Positions 57,138-64,000 of a DNA stretch of 64,000 nt are shown here, in pieces (positions within the stretch are counted from its first letter, which is position 1; the number at the start of each line of letters is the position of its first letter). Source of the stretch: Nemorincola caseinilytica. Lineage in GTDB: Bacteria; Bacteroidota; Bacteroidia; Chitinophagales; Chitinophagaceae. The position numbers were made by a program, and so were the translations under genes. The notes under the pieces were generated by a model. It was given only the letters and a program-made list of their open reading frames with translations. It made no database searches and had not been told where the DNA came from. The stretch is taken from the NCBI RefSeq assembly GCF_039540515.1, contig NZ_BAABFA010000024.1, positions 248,001 through 312,000 of the forward strand. The letters are read 5' to 3'.

Positions 57138-58358
57138 ATGAAAATAGAAACATCTACAGGTTTCGATACCGTCTGCATCCGTGGCGGCCATGTTACAGAA
57201 GGGCACCGCGCTCATCTCACCCCCATATATGCTTCCAGTACTTATGTGTTCGAGAGTGCCGAGCAGGCCATATCGGTGTTCAAGGGCGATGAGAAAGGCT
57301 ATGTATATAGCCGATGGGGCAATCCTACCATCACCGAGGCCGAGGAGAAGATAGCCCTGCTGGAGGCCTACAAGCTCACCAACAGCAATGGTACGCCCCT
57401 GCAGCTCAAGGCCATATTGCATGCATCGGGTATGGCGGCCGTTACCACCATGCTGCTGGGCAACATAAAGTACGGGCAGAAGCTCATCACGCACCAGTCG
57501 CTGTACGGTGGTACGCACGAGCTGATAGAGAAGATACTGCCCGGGCTGGGCATACAGTCCATCATTGTCGATTTTCACGATATCAATAAGGTAGAGGACG
57601 CTTTGAAGGCCGACGGCAATATCGGCCTCATGTACCTGGAGACCCCTGCCAATCCCACCTTGCAGTGCATAGACCTGGAGGCGCTATCATCGCTGGGCAA
57701 ATCTTATGGCCTCACCGTATGTGTGGACAACACTTTTGCCACGCCCTACCTGCAGCAGCCCTTCAGGTATGATGTTGATTATGTCATGCACTCCACTACC
57801 AAATTCCTCAATGGCCATGGCACTGCCATCGGCGGTGTGGTCATAGGCCGCGATATAGAGAAGATGGAGGGCCCCATGACCAAGACGCATCGCCTGCTGG
57901 GCGGCAATAGCAATCCGTTCGATGCTTTCCTGCTTACTAACGGCCTGAAGACCTTTGGCATTCGCATGGAGCGCCATTGCAGCAATGCAGCAAAAGTGGC
58001 AGCTTTTCTGGAGCAGCACCCTGCTGTAGGTACGGTCAATTACCTGGGCCTTGCCAGCCACCCCGATCATGCTACTGCCATGCGGCAGATGAAGAACGGC
58101 GGCGCCATGATGAGCTTTGAACTGAAGGATGGCTTCGATGCCGGGGTAAGTTTCATCAACAAGCTCAAGATGTGTACCAATGCGGTATCGCTCGGTACCT
58201 GCGATACGCTGGTATCGCATGCCCCGTCTACTACTCATATGGGTGTGGACAGGCAGCAGCGGCTGGCGTTCGGTATCACCGATGGCCTCATACGCATGAG
58301 CGTAGGTATGGAAAATGTTGAGGACATCATATCCGACCTGGACCAGGCCATGAAATAG
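57138..58358 (+). CDS. Cys/Met-metabolism PLP enzyme (methionine gamma-lyase / O-acetylhomoserine sulfhydrylase-like)
   Basis: 406 residues from ATG 57138. Fold-type I gamma-family enzyme: YSRWGNPT, ASGMAAVTTMLLG, LYLETPANPTLQ-like TPANP, the Schiff-base K222 in HSTTKFLNGHG and LGTCDTLVSHAPSTTH. The reactions in this family are gamma-elimination (methionine to methanethiol and 2-oxobutyrate) or gamma-replacement; motifs cannot separate them. The true start is after a 37-residue noncoding-looking extension from 57027. A TACCTTTA (57107-57114, one mismatch) may be its -7 element. It is followed eight bases later by an AAATTCC-type array. Confidence 0.92.
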   Translation: MKIETSTGFDTVCIRGGHVTEGHRAHLTPIYASSTYVFESAEQAISVFKGDEKGYVYSRWGNPTITEAEEKIALLEAYKLTNSNGTPLQLKAILHASGMAAVTTMLLGNIKYGQKLITHQSLYGGTHELIEKILPGLGIQSIIVDFHDINKVEDALKADGNIGLMYLETPANPTLQCIDLEALSSLGKSYGLTVCVDNTFATPYLQQPFRYDVDYVMHSTTKFLNGHGTAIGGVVIGRDIEKMEGPMTKTHRLLGGNSNPFDAFLLTNGLKTFGIRMERHCSNAAKVAAFLEQHPAVGTVNYLGLASHPDHATAMRQMKNGGAMMSFELKDGFDAGVSFINKLKMCTNAVSLGTCDTLVSHAPSTTHMGVDRQQRLAFGITDGLIRMSVGMENVEDIISDLDQAMK

Positions 58359-58366
58359 GAGAGTCC

Positions 58367-58450
58367 AAATTTCAAATTTCAAATTCCAAAATTCAAAATT
58401 CAAAGGTCAAACTTCAAATAACAAATTCCAGATCTCAAATTTCAAAGCCT
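58367..58450 (+). repeat. Heptad-period array, AAATTCC type, right after the stop
   Basis: Twelve words of seven bases (AAATTTC, AAATTCC, AAAATTC, AAAGGTC, AGATCTC) beginning eight bases after the stop codon of the Cys/Met gene. Same type as the array at 10666-10778. Confidence 0.8.
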
Positions 58451-58456
58451 GGCTTT

Positions 58457-58505
58457 TCTACTTAATGACCAACTACTATCTACTAACTACTATCTACTAA
58501 TAAAA
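58457..58505 (+). repeat. Heptad-period array, ACTACTA type, ending at the ACMSD start
   Basis: Seven words of seven bases; four are AACTACT/ATCTACT in strict alternation. It ends one base before ATG 58507, so it includes the translation-initiation region; no clear Shine-Dalgarno is seen. Confidence 0.75.
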
Positions 58506-58506
58506 A

Positions 58507-59502
58507 ATGAAGATCGACATACATACGCATATCATGCCCGAGCATATTCCCAATTGGTTCCAGAAGTTCGGGTATGGGGAGTTCATAAGGCTGGAGCATC
58601 ACAAGCCCTGCTGCGCACGCATGATAAAGGGTGACAAGGTGTTTCGAGAGATAGAGCAGAACTGCTGGGATCCTGCCACCCGCATGAAGGAGATGGATAT
58701 GACCGAGGTAGGTAAGCAGGTGCTTTCTACCATTCCTGTGCTGTTCAACTATTTTGCGAAGCCCGAACATGCGCTGGAGACCTCCCGCTTCTTCAACGAT
58801 CATATAGCCCAGTGCTGCGACCATCATCCCGACCGCTTCATAGGTATAGGTACAGTGCCTATGCAGGATGTGGATACTGCCATCAAGGAAATGGAGCGTT
58901 GCGTTACCGAGCTAAGAATGCCCGGGTTGGAGATAGGCTCCAACATCAATAACAAAAACCTCAGCGATACCTCATTCCATCCCTTCTGGGAAGCGGCAGA
59001 GCAACTGGGTTGCAGCATTTTCGTACACCCGTGGGAAATGATGGGCGAGAACGATATGACCCGCTACTGGCTACCGTGGCTGGTGGGTATGCCCGCCGAG
59101 ACCAGCCGTGCCATATGCTCTATGATATTCGGTGGTGTGTTCGAGAAATATCCGAAACTGAAAGTGGCTTTCGCACATGGCGGTGGCAGCTTCCCCCTCA
59201 CTATAGGCCGCATAGAACATGGCTATAATGTGCGCCCCGACCTCTGCGCCATAGACAATGCCGTGAACCCACGGAACTACATAGGCCGTTTCTGGATAGA
59301 TGCCCTTGTACACGACCCCAAGGCGCTGGACTTCGTGGCCGATGTAATGGGGCATGACAAGATATGTATGGGCAGCGATTATCCCTTCCCCCTGGGAGAG
59401 CATCATCCCGGCAAGCTCATAGAAAGCATGGGCTATCCGCAGGATGTAAAGGAAAAGCTGCTCTACAGAAATGCTCTCGATTGGCTGGGGCTGCCTGCAT
59501 AA
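58507..59502 (+). CDS. 2-amino-3-carboxymuconate-6-semialdehyde decarboxylase (ACMSD)
   Basis: 331 residues, TIM-barrel amidohydrolase superfamily. Decarboxylates 2-amino-3-carboxymuconate semialdehyde in kynurenine-type tryptophan degradation and similar pathways. Metal and substrate positions agree: MKIDIHTHIMPEHIPNWF (HxH), VGKQVLSTIPVLFNYFAKPE, FVHPWEMMG, GGVFEKYPKLKVAFAHGGG and the Asp in MGSDYPFPLGEHH. Other kynurenine genes are not in the window, so the substrate is assigned from sequence only. Converges on the SpoIID-like gene five bases after its stop, without a visible terminator. Confidence 0.92.
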   Translation: MKIDIHTHIMPEHIPNWFQKFGYGEFIRLEHHKPCCARMIKGDKVFREIEQNCWDPATRMKEMDMTEVGKQVLSTIPVLFNYFAKPEHALETSRFFNDHIAQCCDHHPDRFIGIGTVPMQDVDTAIKEMERCVTELRMPGLEIGSNINNKNLSDTSFHPFWEAAEQLGCSIFVHPWEMMGENDMTRYWLPWLVGMPAETSRAICSMIFGGVFEKYPKLKVAFAHGGGSFPLTIGRIEHGYNVRPDLCAIDNAVNPRNYIGRFWIDALVHDPKALDFVADVMGHDKICMGSDYPFPLGEHHPGKLIESMGYPQDVKEKLLYRNALDWLGLPA

Positions 59503-59507
59503 CTGGT

Positions 59508-60860
59508 CTACTGCAACACTATCTTCCTTCTTACCGGCTGCCCATTCACATGGGCCGATAGATAGTATATGCCGGGTGGTTGCGTCGAAAGGTCCAGCAG
59601 TATATTTCCACCGGTCTTCCCGGTTATGGAGAATGGTACTTTTCTGCCCACTATATCACTGATGCTGATATCCTCAATGGCCTTATCACAGTTGATGTGA
59701 AATGTGCCTGCAGATGGGTTCGGGTAAATGTCCAGGCTCGTTCCGCTCACATCATCCACAGCTCCTGTTACAGGGTCGTAGATGCATATGCCGAATGTGG
59801 CCCCGCCGGGTGCATTGGCATATGCGTTCTCGGCATGGTCGTACACTCTTATATAGTAGGTATTGCCCGCAGCCAGTGTTGTCAGCGCTATCGTCTCTGC
59901 CTGCCCGGTGCCATTGGCGTTCATGCAACTGCCTATCATGGTGGCAGTAGCGCATACCGTGCTGTATACTTCTACCACTGCGTCGAAGTTAGCGCCGCTC
60001 TGTACCCGCACATTCAGGGTGGGTAGGGTAGCGGTAAATGAGTACCACACATCCTTTACATTGCTATTGACACCACTGTTGCTGCAACTGCTGCTGCTCG
60101 TCATTATAGAGGCCGTTGCACCGCAGGTAGTGCCATTGGCAGGGGTACACATACTGCCCGGTACCAGTACCGCAGGTGCCGGCGGCCCATAGCAAAAGTC
60201 GTTGCCCGTGGTCGGCGAACAGGCCGATGTACTGCTGCAGCGGTACATATTCCCGGGGTTGTAGTAGTGGTCCAGTATCCAGGTATATGTCTGCCCAGCC
60301 AGTGCCCATCGCTGCGATCCCCACTGGCACATGCCCCGCCAGTGCCCTGCCGATGCCTTTCCGGCGCATACCGCATCGCCGGTACAGGGCCATGCGGGTG
60401 TGCAGGTGCTGCATCCCGTAAACCCATCGCCGCAGCCGAACCCGTTCGTCTCGGCAGCATATTCCGACCGTGCTATGGGGCCACCCACGCCTGTGCTCAG
60501 TATCTCCGATGCCGTAGCGCCCGCGGCCGCCTCGCATGCCGATGATGATGCCGCACTCCACACCTGCTTGCAGGTGGTATTGGCCAGGTCGTAGGTGCCA
60601 TTATAAGGGTTGGCTACATAGTACGCCCCATAGCTGCGGTATGCCACAGATCCCGCTTTTAGCGACTCCACATTCCACGATGGTATCCATTCATCGTTCA
60701 GCCCCGTGCGTGCATAGGTCTCCAGGCTCATTACCTCTACCGTGCTGCATGCATTGCAGGTACAGTCGGTACCTACGCGTATGGTAGCGCCCGGTGTGCA
60801 TTGTGCCGCCAGGAACCGGGGCAGCATTAAAAAGACAATGATGACAAGGAAAATTCTCAT
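59508..60860 (-). CDS. SpoIID-like domain protein with T9SS sorting domain
   Basis: 450 residues. Signal peptide (MRIFLVIIVFLMLPRFLAAQ). Residues about 40-225 match the SpoIID fold: VMSLETYARTGLNDEWIPSW with E57 at the position of the catalytic Glu of sporulation SpoIID, ESLKAGSVAYRSYGAYY, and GHWRGMCQWGSQRWALAGQTYTWILDHYY. SpoIID is a lytic transglycosylase of denuded peptidoglycan in spore formers. Here the enzyme is rich in Cys (disulfides likely), followed by a jelly-roll-like domain (about 255-365) and a Por sorting domain (IYPNPSAGTFHI). It is therefore expected on the cell surface or outside. Shares an operon with the upstream CarboxypepD-like gene. Confidence 0.85.
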   Translation of the reverse strand: MRIFLVIIVFLMLPRFLAAQCTPGATIRVGTDCTCNACSTVEVMSLETYARTGLNDEWIPSWNVESLKAGSVAYRSYGAYYVANPYNGTYDLANTTCKQVWSAASSSACEAAAGATASEILSTGVGGPIARSEYAAETNGFGCGDGFTGCSTCTPAWPCTGDAVCAGKASAGHWRGMCQWGSQRWALAGQTYTWILDHYYNPGNMYRCSSTSACSPTTGNDFCYGPPAPAVLVPGSMCTPANGTTCGATASIMTSSSSCSNSGVNSNVKDVWYSFTATLPTLNVRVQSGANFDAVVEVYSTVCATATMIGSCMNANGTGQAETIALTTLAAGNTYYIRVYDHAENAYANAPGGATFGICIYDPVTGAVDDVSGTSLDIYPNPSAGTFHINCDKAIEDISISDIVGRKVPFSITGKTGGNILLDLSTQPPGIYYLSAHVNGQPVRRKIVLQ

Positions 60861-60872
60861 TCGTACAGTGGC

Positions 60873-61583
60873 TTAGGGTTCATATAGTTCGTGGTGTATC
60901 TCTCTTTTGGTAACTATAGTTTCGCTATGGCTTCCCGCTCCCTGCTTCATTCTTATGTTCAGTATCATATCGCCATCGGGCCAAAGGTCGAAGTGGCTGC
61001 GCTGTTCTGTAGTATATCCCTCCTGTGCGAAATGCAGTACATCCCTTCCCGTCAGTTCTGTCTTATTTGTAGGCAATGGTAATATCAGCCGGTAAAGGCC
61101 ACCGCTGTCCGATACCGCGCTTGCCGAGCCATCCGCTGCTTTTACCGTCACATTGCTCAAAGGCAGCCCTGTCGCATCATCTATCACAAAGCCCGTTATC
61201 ACCACGGCATCTGGGCGGTGTATGCTGCGCAGGTATTCGGGCGCCAGTTCTCTTACCCGCTCCTTGTTCACCAGCCTGAAGTTCACGTTCAGCGTTTGCT
61301 GCTTTACCTCCAGCCAGGTGCTCATCGCCTCATACCCATGTGCGATCACGGTCACATCGTACCTGCCATCGGGTATGGGCAGGGTAACAGTGCCATTGGC
61401 GGCTACCTGGCCTTGCTCAACCTTATAGGCAGTATCTCCATTCGCCTTGCTTGTTACCATCATATGTTCGGGTATCACCCTTATGCCTGTCTGTTCGTTG
61501 AAGAAACGGAAACGGAACGCGCTGCCCTGCGCATAAGCGCCGGAGCATACAAAAGCCAGTAGTAGCTGTAATAGTATCTTCAT
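60873..61583 (-). CDS. Secreted protein with carboxypeptidase-regulatory-like beta-sandwich domain
   Basis: 236 residues from ATG 61583, where a signal peptide begins (MKILLQLLLAFVCSGAYAQ). The centre has the CarboxypepD_reg-like pattern GFVIDDATGLPLSNVTVKAADGSASAVSDSGGLYRLILP, i.e. a small beta sandwich used as a binding or anchoring module, preceded by a strand-rich domain and followed by a short tail. Twelve bases separate it from the SpoIID-like gene on the same strand, so both are probably one operon. A TAATTTCG (61607-61614, one mismatch) may be its -7 element. Exact function unknown. Confidence 0.8.
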   Translation of the reverse strand: MKILLQLLLAFVCSGAYAQGSAFRFRFFNEQTGIRVIPEHMMVTSKANGDTAYKVEQGQVAANGTVTLPIPDGRYDVTVIAHGYEAMSTWLEVKQQTLNVNFRLVNKERVRELAPEYLRSIHRPDAVVITGFVIDDATGLPLSNVTVKAADGSASAVSDSGGLYRLILPLPTNKTELTGRDVLHFAQEGYTTEQRSHFDLWPDGDMILNIRMKQGAGSHSETIVTKREIHHELYEP

Positions 61584-61683
61584 CCTTGTTCTCTGAGAGC
61601 GTATCGCGAAATTAGGACGAAGCCCCGCCACTATCGCAGGCAGGTTTTACACATAATTGTGGATAAGCATTGATGTATGAGGC

Positions 61684-61983
61684 TCACTGAATGGCGATGA
61701 CAGTATAAAGGGGAGGGCCGTTCTCTACCATAGAGTGTGTGCCTACGGCTGTTATGGTCACTTTTTTGCCTATGGCCTTGTCCAGGTCCAGCTTGCTTTT
61801 CAGTACCATCCGGTCATTGGCTGTTACCAATATGTGCGTTCCATATTGGTATGTTGTCATTCCCTGCCGTTCCACTATGCCGGTGCGTACCACTATATCC
61901 GTCTCGCGATGCCTGCGGCAAGAAGCCAGCAATAGTATGAGAGCAGCTATAGAACAGTAAAGTACGATGGATATACGCTGCAT
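61684..61983 (-). CDS. Small predicted lipoprotein of unknown function
   Basis: 99 residues from ATG 61983. Lipoprotein signal peptide ends at LLASC; the mature protein is a small strand-rich domain (YQYGTHILVTANDRMVLKSKLDLDKAIGKKVTITAVGT). Two-strand-pair layout suggests an OB-like fold, which is inference. It lies 85 bases downstream of the hybrid kinase on the same strand; co-transcription is possible but not supported by overlap. Confidence 0.7.
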   Translation of the reverse strand: MQRISIVLYCSIAALILLLASCRRHRETDIVVRTGIVERQGMTTYQYGTHILVTANDRMVLKSKLDLDKAIGKKVTITAVGTHSMVENGPPLYTVIAIQ

Positions 61984-62043
61984 GATGGAAGAATTGGTAG
62001 TTGTAATATGAACATAACGCAGAAAAACGAAATTTATTTCCGC

Positions 62044-62078
62044 ATCCCTCATTCATAATTCATAACTCCTAATTCACC
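62044..62078. repeat. Short heptad-period array, ATTCATA type, spanning the hybrid-kinase stop codon
   Basis: Five words of seven bases including ATTCATA twice in a row. On the minus strand the stop TAG of the hybrid kinase gene is inside the array. Confidence 0.55.
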
Positions 62079-63847
62079 AACCTCATTGCCGCTACCTTTT
62101 CCAGCTTATTGCGCAGGTCGTTCAGGCTTACCGGTTTGTACAGGTGGTCATCGAAGCCTGCATCTACTATTCTCTGCTGCTCTGTTACCGATGCGGTAAA
62201 GGCCACGGTATATGTCCGTGCTTTTACGGGGTCTTTGTCAGAGCGTATCTTGCTTACGGCCTCATATCCGCCCATCACAGGCATATGCAGGTCTACGAAT
62301 ATGGCATCGAAATCGCTGGCTATGAAAGCCTCATATGCTTGCTTGCCATTCTCTACTATCACCGGTTCTATCCCCAGCTTTTGCAGCTGTTTCTTTATTA
62401 TCATCCGGTTTATATTGTTATCCTCGGCTATCAGCACCTTTACATGGCCCATGTCTCCGGTACCTTGCGACAAATGAGGTAGTTCCGGCTCCAGACCTGC
62501 CGCAGCTATCGTAAGCGGCAGGGTGAAGAAAAAGCGCGACCCCTTGCCGGGTATGCTTTCCAGGTTTATCTTACTATTGAAAAGTAAGAGCGTCTGCTTT
62601 ACTATGGCCAGCCCCAGACCCGTGCCGCCATACTGCCTCAGTATATGCGACCCTGCCTGCGAGAAGAGGTCGAATATTGCTTCGTGCTTGTCGGCAGGTA
62701 TGCCTACTCCCGTATCTATCACTGAGAACATTACATCCATGCCGCTGGCCGTTCTGCCGGCCAGTTCCAGTTTTATGGTCACACTGCCCCTGTCGGTGAA
62801 TTTTATGGCATTGCCCACCAGGTTGTACATCACCTGTGCCAGCCGGGTAGGGTCGCTCACTACCGTCATACCTGTTATGCGCTGGTCTACGTCCATTACC
62901 AGGTCCAGCTTGCGGCTGCTGGCTCTTATACGCATCACGTCGGCTATGTCCTTTATCAGTTCCGATAGTACAAAAGGGGCCGAATCCAGTACCAGCTTGT
63001 CCGAATTGAGTTTGTTTACATCCAGTATGTTATTGATGAGCGATAGCAGGTCGTGTGCCGATAGCTGCAATATCCGCAGGTTCTCTTTTTGCCGTTCTTC
63101 CGGCTTGTCCTCTATCAGCAGTTCGGTTATACCCACTACCGAGTTCAGCGGTGTGCGCAGCTCATGCGACATGGTGGACAGGAAGTTGGTGCGCGATGTT
63201 GCCAACTGGTTGGCCACTGCTATAGATGCGGTCAGGTCTTTGTTCAGCTCTTCCTTCTCCCCAAGATTCAAATGAAAAGCCCTGAAGAACAGGTAATGCG
63301 ACACCGCTATGGACACAAAGTTCAGTATCACTATTATCTCGAAACCCGGTGATGCGAGTTCCTGGGCAGTATTGGCCGAATAGATATCAGTGCTTCCCCT
63401 GAATAGCATCAGTATCACCACCGGCAATGTGCTGGTGATGGTATAGATGACCCCCCAGGTGCTGCCAAGCGCAAAGAAGCTGCTCATCAATACCATGAAC
63501 ACGAACTGGATAGTGACCAGGTTGATCTTGTGGGCGAATACGAAAATATTGGTCCACACTATGGCCACGCCCAGCAATATCATCACATGGGTGATGACCT
63601 TCAGGTGAGCCGGCCTGTACAGCAGCCATTTCACAAGCCCTACATACAGACACAGCGCCACTACGGCCCGCGATACCTGCATCGTTTGTCCGAAACCTAT
63701 GCCCATGCCCACCACTATGGCGGCTTTTGCCACAGAGAACATGAGTATGGTATAAAGGATAGGTATACGCACGCGGATAAAACTATCCGGCTCTGCGTGT
63801 TCGGCTTTTTTCAGCGACCAGTTGAAGAAGGGTAATGGGTTGTTCAT
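62069..63847 (-). CDS. Hybrid sensor histidine kinase with C-terminal receiver
   Basis: 592 residues. Six hydrophobic helices in the first 190 residues, then a short coiled linker, HisKA with H228 in MSHELRTPLNSV, HATPase (DNNIN-type N box VGNAIKFTDRG, DTGVGIPAD, GTGLGLAIVKQ), and a receiver domain with phospho-acceptor D519 (DAIFVDLHMPVMGG) and LYKPVSL. No output domain, so it must signal to a histidine-phosphotransfer protein or use the receiver for feedback. A TATATTTA at 63865-63872 on the minus strand is a weak promoter candidate. The upstream end of the window is 150 bases away and holds no further gene. Confidence 0.93.
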   Translation of the reverse strand: MNNPLPFFNWSLKKAEHAEPDSFIRVRIPILYTILMFSVAKAAIVVGMGIGFGQTMQVSRAVVALCLYVGLVKWLLYRPAHLKVITHVMILLGVAIVWTNIFVFAHKINLVTIQFVFMVLMSSFFALGSTWGVIYTITSTLPVVILMLFRGSTDIYSANTAQELASPGFEIIVILNFVSIAVSHYLFFRAFHLNLGEKEELNKDLTASIAVANQLATSRTNFLSTMSHELRTPLNSVVGITELLIEDKPEERQKENLRILQLSAHDLLSLINNILDVNKLNSDKLVLDSAPFVLSELIKDIADVMRIRASSRKLDLVMDVDQRITGMTVVSDPTRLAQVMYNLVGNAIKFTDRGSVTIKLELAGRTASGMDVMFSVIDTGVGIPADKHEAIFDLFSQAGSHILRQYGGTGLGLAIVKQTLLLFNSKINLESIPGKGSRFFFTLPLTIAAAGLEPELPHLSQGTGDMGHVKVLIAEDNNINRMIIKKQLQKLGIEPVIVENGKQAYEAFIASDFDAIFVDLHMPVMGGYEAVSKIRSDKDPVKARTYTVAFTASVTEQQRIVDAGFDDHLYKPVSLNDLRNKLEKVAAMRLVN

Positions 63848-64000
63848 GCTGTGTTACACGGGCATAAATATACCATTCTAATTTTATAAAATGTTGATCG
63901 CCCTTATGTAGTACGAACTACGCACATGTGTGTGCCTGCTTTTTGCCATGTACTGCTTCGTGGCTTCTTATCACTTGCCATTGTGCAGGTTGTAGCGTGT
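63848..64000. other. Right-edge noncoding stretch
   Basis: No gene recognised. It includes the upstream region of the hybrid kinase and an imperfect TAGTACGAACTACG stretch near 63909-63922. Confidence 0.4.

Noticed and set aside
58838..59018. Small minus-strand frames within the ACMSD gene
   Set aside because: Shadows of a well-supported coding frame.
1..64000. tRNA, rRNA or insertion-sequence genes
   Set aside because: No cloverleaf with an intact T-loop, no rRNA block and no transposase-like frame was recognised by eye; a dedicated search could still find a tRNA.

Overview
The window looks like the chromosome of a Bacteroidota species, most likely of the Chitinophagaceae. Three things support this. 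Four secreted proteins end in Por-type (type IX) sorting domains with the YPNP signature. At least sixteen genes are preceded by the Bacteroidota -7 element TAnnTTTG. The individual genes also fit: a CrtYcd-type lycopene cyclase fused to a carotenoid operon, a LytTR/His_kinase pair, DUF2807 and DUF2147 proteins, and C10 peptidase. Base composition is moderate-to-high GC, yet ATA is the most used isoleucine codon in the genes I counted. No rRNA, tRNA, CRISPR array, insertion sequence or prophage was recognised. This is housekeeping and surface-protein territory with little sign of recent transfer.

Layout. 1-3.5 kb: end of a carotenoid operon (crtI, partial; crtB; a secreted protein of unknown role; crtZ; lycopene cyclase), consistent with lycopene to beta-carotene to zeaxanthin. 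3.7-12 kb: a large T9SS protein, a Na+/H+ antiporter, a DinB-like protein, two fatty-acid desaturases flanking sucC. 12-14 kb: four small secreted or membrane proteins. 14-21.5 kb: an amidohydrolase, a pseudouridine synthase with a long repeated disordered N-terminus, dnaG, a frameshifted secreted-protein gene and a PolX whose polymerase metal ligands are missing. 21.7-26.5 kb: an unknown gene divergent from a TPR histidine kinase/LytTR regulator pair, then an apparent small transcription unit and threonine dehydrogenase. 26.6-35.6 kb: envelope proteins, a membrane glycosyltransferase, trmN6 and tsaD. 35.7-45.7 kb: a GH2 glycosidase, pckA, an aminotransferase and a 1063-residue YadA-head/S74 adhesin-like protein. 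45.8-57 kb: a CNNM-type protein, a VTT-like protein, a C10 protease coupled to a small secreted protein, prenyl synthase, RNase R, an MNT/HEPN pair, and metG. 57-64 kb: a Cys/Met-metabolism PLP enzyme, an ACMSD decarboxylase, a SpoIID-like T9SS protein with a partner, a small lipoprotein and a hybrid histidine kinase.

The structures most worth checking are not protein families. First, five intergenic stretches keep a strict 7-base period although their sequences differ (AAATTCC, ATTCATA and ACTACTA types). Second, the -7 element lies exactly 3-4 bases before the start codon at five sites, implying leaderless mRNAs. Third, 25.3-25.46 kb has its own promoter, a 15-codon ORF and a terminator. 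Protein-level oddities are the catalytically altered PolX, the single-base frameshift at 19.53 kb, the self-cleaving S74 domain on a YadA-type head, and a SpoIID-like enzyme carrying a T9SS tail.
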